Below, piece by piece: positions 25,749-37,592 of a stretch of 64,000 bases of DNA. Both the position numbers and the translations under genes were made by a program. The notes below the pieces were generated by a model. The model was given only the letters and a program-made list of their open reading frames with translations, had not been told where the DNA came from and did no database searches. Source of the DNA: Pterois miles. Taxonomy: Eukaryota; Chordata; Actinopteri; Perciformes; Scorpaenidae. The stretch spans positions 7,584,501 through 7,648,500 of the forward strand of contig CAMQGK010000001.1 of the NCBI GenBank assembly GCA_947000775.1, in the 5' to 3' direction. Position 1 is the stretch's first letter. The number at the start of each line of letters is the position of its first letter.

Positions 25749-26228
25749 GTAAGAGCCAACAAACAAACATAAAAACTAACAAGCTGAACATCTTCAGGTC
25801 TGAGAAACACCTGAGCCTTGAATTACGAAGTAAAATTCACTCCCTGATTCTTGCAGCACCTACTCGAAAGTACTATGAATTTGATATGAAAATACCCTTT
25901 TGACATGCAGGGACATGCATATATACATCCTTGTAGTCAGTGTATTAATACAGTAATGTAGCTGATGCGGCTGCTACATGTCTGACGGCGAGGTACAACG
26001 GTGAAAATATTCTAAACATAACGTACACTATAACTGATACAGATTTTTTTGTGTGTCTAAAATGCGTTTTTCTGCTGCTCCCGTCCACAGCCGCCTTAAT
26101 GAAGCCGTTATATTACTCTCTTCAAAGCCACCAGACTTCTTTCACAATAACATTAATTTTTACCTCACAAAACCTGAGTATACACACAACACCCCTTTAA
26201 AAAAATCTGAATTAATCCATTCAGTAGA

Positions 26229-26590
26229 GGGCGGCTGCAGCTCAGTTTGTAGCTACAGGGAGCCGATGGGTCGCCGGTTCAAGTCCCCAGATGGGCCAAG
26301 TACTGAGTGTGAGCTGGTAGCTGCCAGAGGTGCCCTTGAACCAAACCCCCAGCTGCTCGGGGCGCCTGTCAGAGACAGCCTCTCGCTCCGACATCTCTCC
26401 ATTAATGCATGTCTATAGGTCCTGTTTGTGTATGTAGGATCAATAAAGTTTCTTCTTCTTCTTCTTCTTCTTCTTCTTCTTCTTCTTCTTCTTCTTCTTC
26501 TTCTTCTTCTTCTTCTTCTTCTTCTTCTTCTTCTTCTTCTTCTTCTTCTTCTTCTTCTTCTTCTTCTTCTTCTTCTTCTTCTTCTTCTTC
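26229..26590 (+). mobile_element. tRNA-derived SINE with long (CTT)n tail
   Basis: The head has a pol III A-box-like GCAGCTCAGTTTGTAG and a B-box-like GGTTCAAGTCC. The body contains GTGAGCTGGTAGCTGCCAG, CAGCTGCTCGGGGCGCC and GACATCTCTCCATTAATGCA, and the end is AATAAAG followed by about 47 CTT units. The same parts in the same order occur at 53012-53371, which has only about 11 CTT units. It inserted in the sense direction within the arhgap5 intron. Long Arg, Ser and Leu frames over the tail are repeat translations. Confidence 0.88.
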
Positions 26591-26748
26591 CGCCCTTTAA
26601 TAAAGAAAAACTAGATAAATACACATGTATTTTTACCCTCCTGTCTGCTGTGGCTGCAGAAGTCTGGTAAAGTTTACACTCAGCTTTCTGTCACATCACA
26701 CACTTAAGAGGCTTTTTCAGCTGCAGGATGTCACACAGCTACACTCTG

Positions 26749-26749
26749 C

Positions 26750-26840
<91 letters not shown>
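26749..26840 (+). repeat. (TG)n microsatellite
   Basis: About 46 TG units in the intron. Confidence 0.97.
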
Positions 26841-26843
<3 letters not shown>

Positions 26844-29173
26844 CCTGCTTCTATGTTAGTGATACTGAGGCCGACGACAGCAGATTAATCAGCCAAAAAT
26901 ATGCACGCCGCTGCGTCCTCATCTCTGGAAAATTCTCTTTCCGTCCGTCACTGTTTGGCATTTTGTCACCTCGCTTTCTCTTTGTCTTTCTTCAGCATGT
27001 CTTCCTCCCTTCTTTCTCTCCTGTCCTCTCTCAGACAGTGGCGACTGTCTGACCTTTGACCTCCTAAACCTGGGCAGTGGGGAGGTGTTGATTTGGTGGA
27101 GATGACTTTAAAAGTGTGGGACTGCTGCATGCACAATCACATTATCACCATCAGTGGATACACTCCTGAATGATGATTACAGATGGACACTTCCAGTCGT
27201 CCATTTTTAGTGTAGCCGTTTAATTTATTCTGCATTGAGTCGTCCATTTTTGTAGTTTTAAATAATGTCATATTAAATATGACTTGCCTGAAAGGAAGAG
27301 AAAATGTCACATGGAAACTTAGTTTTCCTTTTTTATGGTTCTTCATTAACTCATTTATTCATTTATTCACTGTGTTTTCATTGATGCTGTTAGTTGATTG
27401 TTGTTTTTATCTATATTTTATTTTTCTTTTTGGAACAAAACTCGCAGCAGCAGTGGCCTCGTTCCCTGACGCAGGGTTCATTAAAGTTTCATGAAACTGA
27501 AAACTCACCATTTATGGTTTTATCACCTCAATGAACCCATTGCATTGTGGGTACACGGTGTTGCCATCATTATTCAGCCCCATCAGACTGATATATATAT
27601 AGATATAAATTGTTATATTGGTCCCACGGTAAACGTTCTGTGATACTTCTAGTTAATGTTGATATATAGCAGCATGCACTGATGACCTTTGACCTGTTAC
27701 AGCCATCAGGGGGTCAAAGGCTGCCGTTGGCTCCTCGTTAAGATGATTGATTGTGGGCAGGATGAATAAATCTGTGTGTCGTTGCGTGTTCGGTTGTAGG
27801 TTTGTGTATAAACATATATAAACGTCTCCCGCTGCTCCTGGACGGCCGGGAATATCCAGAGTTGTGTTAAAGCAGCTTTGTTGTGACAATCCAAAGGTAA
27901 AAGCTCTTATGTCACATCTGCTCTTTAAATATTTAATAAGAGAGCAGAGCGTTTCAGCTTCAGCGAGCTTTCGCCGGCGGGGAGCTGATGGATTCTCTGG
28001 AGAGGACGAGGAAGCGTTTACTCTTCAGGAGTACAGCAGGACACGTTTTCTGTTTCTGTTGTTGTTTCAGATCACATCATTCAGCAGCTTCAGCACCATT
28101 TTTCTTAGTTTTGTCAGACTAAATATTCTCAGGCTTTTTGAATTGTCTCACTTGCTGGCAGCTGATGAAACATCACGTAACGACAAATCATGTTTCATTT
28201 AATAATTTAAAAGGTTATAATATGACTTTTTACACAGTCCAGAAATCAGAGAGGAGACTTTTAGCATTAAAGTATCCTTTTAATCTTATTGACAAGTTGA
28301 CTCATCAGTTGGCTAATAAAAATTAATTTGGCATATTTAATAGGGTATTATATTAAATATATTATTTATTAAGTAGACGTACCGAACACTTACTTACTAT
28401 ATCTTGCTATATATGCTGATCTGCTGCTTTTCTCTTAATTCAAAATGTCCCTTTCACAGTTGGTGTATCTCTAAAATAATAATCATCATTTCAATCTCGG
28501 TCACATCATGGTCAAGTCAAAAGAGTGACAGACATCTCTGTGAATAATAATTTAAGCAGTATACAATGAATAGTCAGTTAGTAGTACATGCATCAGAAAA
28601 TAGGAGTACACAGAGTGTAATACATCACATACGGTAGATAGAAAACGTCTCCACCTGTTAAAATGACAGGTTTTTAATCAGAGTCACCCTGATTACAAGA
28701 GGGTGTGCACACATTATGCAACCACATTATTTTAGTTTTTTATTTTTTTTTTATTTTTTTCCCAGTTGAATTGTTCAGGTTATAGGTCACATTAAATGTG
28801 GAAAGGTTCTGAAATGATTTATCATGGTCTCATTTTTTTACAAAACCTGGTATTTCAACAGGAGGATGGAGACTTTTTATATCCGCTGTATGTTAAACAG
28901 TCATACAGTACATCAGAAATCCAGTTTAATACAAAATAATGAACATTACAGGCAGGAAAGAGAAGGATAAAACTGCCTCCATTACCCCAAATAGAAGCTG
29001 AGTAGAAGTATTTTGTGTATTTTAATAATAATATCAGTTCAGTCTTAAACCAGCTGTTTGTTGTTATTGTGACTTCATTAAATCTGAACACTCAAACACA
29101 GATATGTGTATTTTCTCAGTCTGCAGATACTGACCTGTTTGTTTGTAACCACTGAGACGCGATGCAGAAGAGT

Positions 29174-29222
29174 GTTGTGTGTTGTGTTGTGTTGTGTTGT
29201 GTTGTGTTGTGTTGTGTTGTGT
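29174..29222 (+). repeat. (GTTGT)n pentanucleotide repeat
   Basis: About nine to ten GTTGT units, about 135 bp upstream of the (TG)n that abuts the next exon. Confidence 0.93.
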
Positions 29223-29353
29223 TTGTGCGTGTGTGCGTGCACAGCGTGGGAGTTGCTCTTGGCAGCATCTCAGCCTTTTGTTTTTCCAGAGAGAATCATT
29301 TCCGTTTCCCAAGAGAGTTTGTGTGAAACGTTAAACGCCTTCTGTCTTGTCTC

Positions 29354-29355
<2 letters not shown>

Positions 29356-29444
<89 letters not shown>
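29356..29444 (+). repeat. (TG)44 array forming the end of the intron
   Basis: The array occupies the last 92 bases of the intron except the terminal CAG. The usual polypyrimidine tract is not between the array and the AG; the nearest pyrimidine-rich run (CTTCTGTCTTGTCTCCC) lies upstream of the array at about 29339-29355. Confidence 0.97.
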
Positions 29445-29445
<1 letters not shown>

Positions 29446-29447
29446 AG

Positions 29448-29553
29448 AAATCGTGGACTACATTGAGCGTCTGCAGGTGTTGCGGGAGATCGTGAAGAAG
29501 TTTCCTCCTGTCAACTACCAGGTCTTCAAATTCATCATCACACACCTCAACAG
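29448..29553 (+). CDS. arhgap5: arhgap5 (p190B RhoGAP) exon, RhoGAP C-terminal half
   Basis: After completing the split Lys codon, the exon encodes IVDYIERLQVLREIVKKF then PPVNYQVFKFIITHLNR. This corresponds to the middle RhoGAP helices; LNR is followed in the next exon by VS, as in p190B. It is 106 bp, entering phase 1 and leaving phase 2, with a consensus GTAAGA donor. The acceptor is unusual in that a (TG)44 array directly precedes CAG. The match to p190B (EIVKKF, PVNY, ITHLNR) is strong. Confidence 0.94.
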
Positions 29554-30074
29554 GTAAGACACACTGAGATAAAACACACAAAGCTTATCACACACACATA
29601 TACACACACTGAGTTAAATCCTCAGTGTGAAGCTCTAGCAGCAGCTAAATGCCTCAATGTTCAGATGTACGTACGCCTGTGATGACAGTGAACACACCGA
29701 CTTAAAAACCGCCGTCTGACACGTTGCCGCCGTGTAAACGATGCAGATTTGACATCGAGCCGACACATCCTGAGTGTCTGCACCTTTTATGTTTTTGTAT
29801 ATGTCCTACAGATATGACTGGATGGTGGATTATTCCTTGACAGTAATGTACATAGTGAGAATGTTTAAGTTGCTGTAAAGCATCCAGCAGTCTGGTTAGA
29901 TTACTGAGGAAAAGACTGAAACAGAGCTGGAGGTGAAGGAGGGAAATGTTTTTCCTTTTCTCTGGTTCTGTCTTATTTCTTCTCTTCTTCTGTCCCGTCC
30001 ACAGTGATTATTTATTAAATTGTCTATTTAATTATAGCGTCTCTCTAAAGAACCAGTGGCCTGATCAATGTTTA

Positions 30075-30350
30075 GACTGGGGCTGCATGATTATGGACAA
30101 AATGCTTTTTACGATTGTTTTAATCAGCACTGAGATCATGATCATCTATCACAATCATTCATAGATTTTAGGGACAAAATATTTTTATTGCACTTTTGCA
30201 TTAAAATAAACAGAGCGCTGAGACTGGTCTTCATTCTCAGTTGTACAAGCGGAGCATTTTAAACGTCAGCATCGCCGTCGATCATGTTCATTGAGTTGAG
30301 GGAAGCCAAAATCATAATTGCAATTAATATCCGATGAATTGTGCAGCCCT
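30075..30350. mobile_element. Complete miniature inverted-repeat element (MITE)
   Basis: The left end TGGGGCTGCATGATTATGG and the right end GATGAATTGTGCAGCCCTA are inverted repeats over about 15 positions with few mismatches. The 276-bp length, AT-rich non-coding interior and partly matching flanks (GTTTAGAC and GTTTAATG) fit a hAT-type MITE with a decayed 8-bp target duplication. Confidence 0.65.
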
Positions 30351-31094
30351 AGTTTAATGTGCTGCGTTGATTTTCTCAGAGTTTTGAGTCTCATTGAGCT
30401 TCATGCAGCAGCATTTTTCAGTTGCATGTCTTTGTTCATTTGATATGGACAGAGCACGTTAATGAGCATCAATATGAAATACAGCAAGAATGCCAGTTTC
30501 CATCCATAGTCCCGAAGCAGGTAACTGAGACAGAAACAATACAAGTGAACAAATATACAGTATGCAAGTAGAAAATACAAAATATAAATATATTTTTGTA
30601 TCCTAAAACTCTGTTTGTTCTTTGTACAAGTGTTCAAAGTCAGATTCACCAAACTTGTTGTAAATGGCTTGTTTCAGCCAGATCAATACCACCTGTTTGT
30701 TCATCATCAGCATAATCTACAGCCCTGAAACTGCCTGTAAGGCTGCCGGTTCTTCTCTGTGAGCAGCTGTCATTCACAAACGTGTTACCAGAAAGAGTCA
30801 AAACACTTTCACACTTCTAGTCTGTGACCGATAGAAAGAGGAAGACGCCATAAAAGTTGATCAATCAAAGGGTTAATATAGCTATAGATCAGACCTGGGC
30901 ATTATACTGGAACCGGCCCTCGTGACGGTTCTGCCCGGCCCGGGAGATCTCAGACAAACCACACAATTTTACTTATGAAGCTAAAAACAAACAGTACAGA
31001 AAATAGCTTTTGTTTTGAAAGGCTTGTGTATTGATAGTGTGCTTCTTCCTGTCACACTTTACATTGATGTGAATTGACGTGAGTGATGTTTGAA

Positions 31095-31248
31095 GCAGGT
31101 AAAAATAGGAACAATATAAACAAGGTGAAGTAATACAATAAATAAATTAATAATTGGTAAAAATAGGAACAATATAAACAAGGTGAAGTAATACAATAAA
31201 TAAATAAATAATAGGTAAAAATAGGAACAGTATAAACAAGGTGAAGTA

Positions 31249-31344
<96 letters not shown>

Positions 31345-33322
31345 ATACAATAAATAAAAAAAAAAATAAATAAATAAATAATAGTTAAAAATAGGAACAA
31401 TATAAACAAGGTGAAGTAAAACAATAAATAAATAAATAATAGGTAAAAATAGGAACAATATAAACAAGGTGAAGTAATACAATAAATAAATAAATAATAG
31501 GTAAAAATAGGAACAATATAAACAAGGTGAAGTAATACAATAAATAAATAAATAAATAATAGGTAAAAATAGGAACAATATAAACAAGGTGAAGTAATAC
31601 AATAAATAAATAAATAAATAAATAATAGGTAAAAATAGGAACAATATAAACAAGGTGAAGTAAAACAATAAATAAATTAATAATTGGTAAAAATAGGAAC
31701 AATATAAACAAGGTGAAGTAAAACAATAAATAAATAAATAATAGGTAAAAATAGGAACAATATAAACAAGGTGAAGTAATACAAATAAATAAATAAATAA
31801 ATAATAGGTAAAAATAGGAACAATATAAACAAGGTGAAGTAAAACAATAAATAAATAAATAAATAAATAATAAGTAAAAATAGGAACAATATAAACAAGG
31901 TGAAGTAATACAATAAATAAATAAATAATAGGTAAAAATAGGAACAATATAAACAAGGTGAAGTAAAACAATAAATAAATAAATAATAGGTAAAAATAGG
32001 AACAATATAAACAAGGTGAAGTAATACAATAAATAAATAAATAAATAATAGGTAAAAATAGGAACAATATAAACAAGGTGAAGTAAAACAATAAATAAAT
32101 AAATAAATAATAAGTAAAAATAGGAACAATATAAACAAGGTGAAGTAATACAATAAATAAATAAATAATAGGTAAAAATAGGAACAATATAAACAAGGTG
32201 AAGTAAAACAATAAATAAATAAATAATAGGTAAAAATAGGAACAATATAAACAAGGTGAAGTAAAACAATAAATAAATAAATAATAGGTAAAAATAGGAA
32301 CAATATAAACAAGGTGAAGTAATACAATAAATAAATAAATAAATAATAGGTAAAAATAGGAACAATATAAACAAGGTGAAGTAAAACAATAAATAAATAA
32401 ATAATAAGTAAAAATAGGAACAATATAAACAAGGTGAAGTAATACAATAAATAAATAAATAAATAATAAGTAAAAATAGGAACAATATAAACAAGGTGAA
32501 GTAAAACAATAAAATAAATAATAGGTAAAAATAGGAACAATATAAACAAGGTGAAGTAATACAATAAATAAATAAATAATAGGTAAAAAATAGGAACAAT
32601 ATAAACAAGGTGAAGTAAAACAATAAATAAATTAATAATTGGTAAAAATAGGAACAATATAAACAAGGTGAAGTAATACAATAAATAAATAAATAATAAG
32701 TAAAAATAGGAACAATATAAACAAGGTGAAGTAAAACAATAAATAAATAAGTAATTGGTAAAAATAGGAACAATATAAACAAGGTGAAGTAAAACAATAA
32801 ATAAATAAGTAATTGGTAAAAATAGGAACAATATAAACAAGGTGAAGTAAAACAATAAATAAATAAATAAATAAATAATAGGTAAAAATAGGAACAATAT
32901 AAACAAGGTGAAGTAAAACAATAAATAAATAAATAATAGGTAAAAATAGGAACAATATAAACAAGGTGAAGTAAAACAATAAATAAATAAATAAATAAAT
33001 AATAGGTAAAAATAGGAACAATATAAACAAGGTGAAGTAAAACAATAAATAAATAAATAAATAATAAGTAAAAATAGGAACAATATAAACAAGGTGAAGT
33101 AATACAATAAATAAATAAATAAATAATAAGTAAAAATAGGAACAATATAAACAAGGTGAAGTAAAACAATAAATAAATTAATAATTGGTAAAAATAGGAA
33201 CAATATAAACAAGGTGAAGTAATACAATAAATAAATAAATAGTAGGTAAAAATAGGAACAATATAAACAAGGTGAAGTAATACAATAAATAAATAAATAA
33301 ATAATAGTTAAAAATAGGAACA
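31095..33322 (+). repeat. Intronic minisatellite, ~35 units of ~58-72 bp
   Basis: The core GGTAAAAATAGGAACAATAT, followed by AAACAAGGTGAAGTAA, is near-identical in about 35 units, joined by AATAAATAAATAA linkers in which the TAAA count varies. Poly-A blocks at about 31249-31339 interrupt the array near its left end. Both flanks keep a partial unit, so the array grew from a single-copy sequence. Minus-strand frames of up to 594 residues (Leu-Phe-Ile-Tyr rich) run through it in three phases, a consequence of stop-free unit translation; none has a start, domain or splice context suggesting a protein. Confidence 0.97.
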
Positions 33323-34730
33323 ATAGATGCAGTATTGACAATAGACAGACTATTAACACAACTGCACAAGTGGAAAAATAGCCGTTGCCCAGTTATTGTA
33401 ATGACGTTTCACCTGAGAGTTTTGCACAAAATGAGCCCAGCGTCCGTGTGGACAGGCAGCCTTTACGTCGCTCAGACGACACGTCTGAATGACTCCTTTC
33501 AAAGAGAAAATGCAAATAAATCTAATAAAATCTAAATAAATCTGTGCTTGTAGGAACAACACGGCTGCGTTTTCCGACTCGGATGAAATGATCACACGTC
33601 ACGCTGAATAATTTGATCCGCTATCACGCGTGATGACTCGGTGTTATCCGTCCCGTCGTCTCCCAGCAGACAGACTTCCCTTCATCCTGCTCAGCCCAGC
33701 AGCTGGACAGTGTTCAGTGACAGCTGTCATTAATCTAATTAAACCTTTAATAAATCATGATGTCACACTTCATCAGTCATTGATTTAATCGCAGCAGCAG
33801 TCAGCTGATGCTGCAACGAGACAAGATCGGCTCATTTTGTTGTCACAGCTGATTAATTCTGTTTATTTAACCACATGTAAAACAGTGTTTTCAGTTCTGG
33901 TGTTAATTTAATGAATAAATCAGGTTTTAAGGCTTTTCAGTGAGCCAGGGTAATGCAGGCTGAAACAAGTTTATGTTTATTAATACAGTATTAATACATC
34001 TTTATAGGACTGGTTTATTAATCAATATTTCTGTAATGCTCAACAGTGAAATACAGTTCATTGTTCTGAATATCAGTTTGATTATTTTGTAGTGATCAAA
34101 CTGTATAATGATGGAAAATAGTCATATTAATGTCAGGCAATTACACAATGACAGAGTATTTATATGCATGTATTTAACTTATGAAATAATCTGTTCATAT
34201 CACATCATTCACCTGTTAAACAGGTGAAGGAACACCAACTTTGCGTCTTAAATGTAATCAAGTTAAAGAAAAGAAAGAATCAAAATTTCAATGAGAAAAA
34301 AAAAAAATAAGATAAAAAATATTTATCTTTGTATTAATCCATCTATTTATTTACTCATATATTTAATTTTCCTTTTTATGTGTTTATTTATTTTTTGTTA
34401 TTTTTTATTTAAGTATTTACGTTTGCATTTATTTTTATTTGTTTGTTTTTTTGCACTTAAAAGTATTAAAATATTTTTTTCATTTATTTTATATTTATTT
34501 TGAAATGTATGTATTTATATGTATTTATTTGTATTATTTATTATGTACTCCATAAATTTGTAATTTGTGATGTTAAGATAAAAAAAGGTTAAAAACTATG
34601 TTTTGTCATTTTAGCTGTGATGGACGGTGTTTTACGATTAGATGATCGGCTTCTGGATCAGTAGTTTCTGATGGTTCTAGGTGAGTTTTCAGCGTTTTAA
34701 CCGTTTCTCTGCCACCGTTTGTTCCCGCAG

Positions 34731-35049
34731 GGTGAGCCAGCACAGCAAGACCACCCTGATGACGGCGGACAACCTGTCCATCTGCTTCTGGCCCACGCTG
34801 ATGCGACCCGACTTCGAGAACAAGGACACGCTGTCCACCACCAAGCTGAACCAGGCCGTCATCGAGTCCTTCATCGTGCAGAGCGACTACTTCTTCCACG
34901 GCGGCGAGGTGGCCGAGAGCTCCAGCAGCGAGGGAACGCCTCCGCCGCACTGCCACAACATGGTGGAGGCTCTGCTCCCGCTGCAGCTGCCCCCGCCCCT
35001 GCAGCCGCAGCAGATCCAGCACACCCTGCACCCCGACCCGCTGATCTGA
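34731..35049 (+). CDS. arhgap5: arhgap5 (p190B RhoGAP) terminal coding exon
   Basis: This exon completes the split Arg codon, then encodes VSQHSKTTLMTADNLSICFW and PTLMRPDFEN, the closing conserved part of the RhoGAP domain (NLSICFWPTLMRP is the family hallmark). It continues with LSTTKLNQAVIESFIVQSDY, a Glu/Ser linker and a Pro/Gln-rich tail LLPLQLPPPLQPQQIQ ending PDPLI and TGA at 35047-35049. The LPLQLPPPLQPQ tail is specific to p190B; p190A ends in a different Pro/Ser-rich tail. The acceptor is CGTTTGTTCCCGCAG. The exon is markedly GC-rich compared with its introns. The minus-strand frame here is an antisense shadow. Confidence 0.96.
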
Positions 35050-35640
35050 CGGCCACAGGAGCATGCTGGGAAGTGAAGTCTGGGGGTTGTTCGCCCAGGC
35101 TGCGTGGAGGTCGTCTTCTGCTCTGCAAAACGCCGGTCGGCTGTTAGATTAAAAAATAAAATAACCCGTTGGTGCAGCCGCTGTTTGTCATCGACTTTGA
35201 GGTGAATGAGCTTCGGGGCTTAGAGACACATCGACCGTTTGTTGGATTAAACCAAATCTGTGAGATCGGCTCATCCTGCGAGGTAAATCCTGGATTAGAG
35301 AATTACAATCAGACGTCACCTTTTTGGGACTAATTTCTGGATCTGACTGCCCCTTTTATGATACGGAGACTGAAAGTAGTTGATGATTTGATTTGGCACA
35401 TAGTGACACTAATCGTTTAGCAGGGTCTGACTTGGATTTACAGATAGAGATTACCCTCCTCCTACCTTAACCTGATGGAATAGCACACTGGGGTCCTGAG
35501 CAAGTCCCCCTTAAACCCTGTCCCCCTTTTCCTGCTCAGAAACAGAAAAGGGAAATTAAAACTTTAGTGTCCCCACGACTGCAACTCAAATATGAAACAA
35601 CTGACTTAGATATTTGACTGACTGGTTATTGACTCACTGG

Positions 35641-35675
<35 letters not shown>

Positions 35676-36908
35676 ACATTTCGGCAAAGGAAAATATTTC
35701 TTCTTCTTCTTTTGTTGACCTGAAACTGGCCAATAAGAGGAGGCGAGGGAACCTCACACCACAACTTTTCCCTCAGACGTCGACGACGGTGGATTTGTGA
35801 ACTCCTCACAGAAATCTGATAAATTGAGGGTTGTTTTTAGTTTCGGGGAGGTTGGGGGCTCTGGTTTTAAATACTAAAAAGACTAAATGAAACGATCCCT
35901 ACGCCACTACGTGAACTTTGACCCCCTTAAAGGACAGCACATGCACGATTTGTGTCAAGGGTCTCACATGCCAATTTCATGTCTGTTTGCGTCGTTTATG
36001 TTTTTATGTTTCACTTTTTTTTTTTTTTGTCTGATTTCTACCCAGTTTGAATGTGTGTGATGACGATGCTGTGTACCTGTGTGAACTGACCTGTGGTCTG
36101 TATTACAGCCAGTTTGTACCTTCTCTGTAGAGGGAAGGGGGGATTCAGGAGGGAATTAAGAACCGCGGACTAACGGACTCGTAGCGCTCCGTACGAGAGA
36201 ATCGGACTTTACAAACCTGCAACCTAACTGTCTCATCTCTAAACTCTTAATGCAACGACTGACGTCTCTCGCCCCGAAGAGACGACCCCTCGACGGCGGC
36301 ACACGAGTGAGGAAACCGCTGCGTCGCGGTGCGTCTGGTGCGTCCTGGTGCGTCCTGGATCTGTTCGGTTCGAGGAGGCGTCTTCCGTGTTCGATGACTT
36401 CCTGTCACTCCGTCTGAGGACGCTTCCCACTTTTTCATTTCTACTTTTTGTTCTGTTGGTTTGTTGGAAACTAAAATTTGCATGTCTCTGTTTTTGCCAC
36501 AGTGAGGAAAAAAAAAAAAAAGAAATTTAAAGTTAAAAAAGAAATGAAACTCTAAAGGAGCTCTTGTTCAGATTTGCATCGTTTTATCTGAATCTTTCTT
36601 TTTGGTTTAAGGGGAACATTTCCACAGAAAAACTCTAAGAGGGGTTTTTGCATTTCTTTCTTTTCCGTCATGCAAAAAAATCAACTCTTAATATCATATT
36701 TTTGGTTATATGTCGAATAGTTTTCCCTAAATATAGGAAAGAAGTATATATAGTATATATATATAAATATATATAAATTTATCAGCAGCAGAGGTTGCTG
36801 ATTTAGTGAAATACCACGGGGTACTGGACTGTATAATCTGTCAGAAGCTATAATCATATTTCTTTGTGGTTCTGATGGTGTAACTGAAACCCATCTTTTT
36901 ATTCTGAT

Positions 36909-36978
<70 letters not shown>

Positions 36979-37370
36979 GAGGGGAGGGGGTTTGATAGCA
37001 GATCTGTGGGTTTTAATCCTTTTTGGCTCGTCTGAAAGAGGAGAGAAGTCCCTCGTTACTTTCTTCGTTGCTGACACTGAAACAGCGAGGCCGGCAAAAA
37101 AAAAAAAAAAAAAAAAAAAATCAGGTGAAGTTTAATTTAGTGACACTTTAAATTTTAGTGCAGCAGATCTTGGGTTTCTCTCATGTGTTTGTATCCCTGG
37201 CGATCCTCGGCATTCCCATGAGGTTAAACATGAGTCACAGTTATTTCCTGAATCCTCAAACACTCCTCTGTCCATCTGGATGAAATACTCCACCTGCTGC
37301 ACAGTATGGTGACGGAGCCGTACTGAAATAATTAGATATTATATATAATTCCCAAGTTTCCTGGAAAGAA
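35050..37370 (+). other. arhgap5: arhgap5 3' UTR (end not resolved)
   Basis: Sequence downstream of the stop stays free of recognised transposons for about 2.3 kb, in contrast to both sides, which fits a long 3' UTR. It contains an AATAAA at about 35152 (probably too early to be the main site), T runs at about 35647-35674 and 36016-36028, an AT block near 36745-36782, a (TG)n array at 36909-36975 and a poly-A run near 37097-37120. I cannot assign the true polyadenylation site from sequence alone. Confidence 0.5.
36909..36975 (+). repeat. (TG)n microsatellite in presumed 3' UTR
   Basis: About 33 TG units about 1.9 kb after the stop codon. Confidence 0.95.
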
Positions 37371-37378
37371 CTTTGTAA

Positions 37379-37592
37379 TGTGCAGTAGTGGAAAGTATTT
37401 ACTCAAGTACACTTTAGGGGTACTTGTACTGGAGAATTTCACTTCTATGCTACTTTTTACTTTTACATTTCAGAGGGAAACACTGCGCTTTTTACTCCAC
37501 TACATTTACTCCATAAAACATATTCAACTTTTGACTTTTAGCTATTTTTTTACACAGTAGTATTGCCACTTTTGTCTGAGTAATATCTGAAT
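37379..37592 (+). repeat. Dispersed ACTCAAGTA-type repeat
   Basis: GTAGTGGAAAGTATTTACTC AAGTACAC, then ACTTTTACATTTCAGAGGG and a CTCCACTACATTTACTCC-type segment, have counterparts (some inverted) at 44360-44660, 47000-47170 and 47549-48140. This is a frequent kind of fish DNA-element remnant; the class is not certain. Confidence 0.6.

Larger units (their letters stand above)
25749..29447 (+). other. arhgap5 intron (3.7 kb)
   Basis: Starts GTAAGAG and ends with a (TG)n array running into CAG. It contains a minus-strand dispersed repeat fragment (26090-26160), a full tRNA-derived SINE (26229-26590), a (TG)n array (26749-26840), a GTTGT pentanucleotide array (29174-29222) and otherwise AT-rich sequence with no feature recognised (26842-29170). 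Confidence 0.85.
29554..34730 (+). other. arhgap5 last intron (5.2 kb)
   Basis: Begins GTAAGAC and ends TTCCCGCAG. Contents: a complete miniature element (30075-30350), a hAT-like single end near 30893 (CAGACCTGGGCATT), the 2.2-kb minisatellite at 31095-33322, and AT-rich sequence with T-rich low complexity at 34290-34600. Positions 29570-30070 and 33330-34290 show nothing recognisable. Confidence 0.85.

Noticed and set aside
26253..26624. Poly-Arg (-), poly-Ser and poly-Leu (+) frames
   Set aside because: Translations of the (CTT)n SINE tail.
31147..33359. Minus-strand open frames of 354-594 residues (Leu/Phe/Ile/Tyr-rich, membrane-protein-like)
   Set aside because: They are translations of a ~60-bp A-rich minisatellite in three phases at once. 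The peptide is the same short motif repeated, with frame changes only from TAAA linker length, and no initiation or splice context.
34725..34740. Recursive splice site at the last acceptor (CCGCAG followed by GGTGAGC)
   Set aside because: The GGTGAGC is explained by conserved Arg-Val-Ser codons, and an exact AG|GT juxtaposition is off by one base.
34606..35128. Minus-strand and alternate-frame open frames of up to 152 residues
   Set aside because: They are antisense and out-of-frame shadows of the GC-rich final arhgap5 coding exon.
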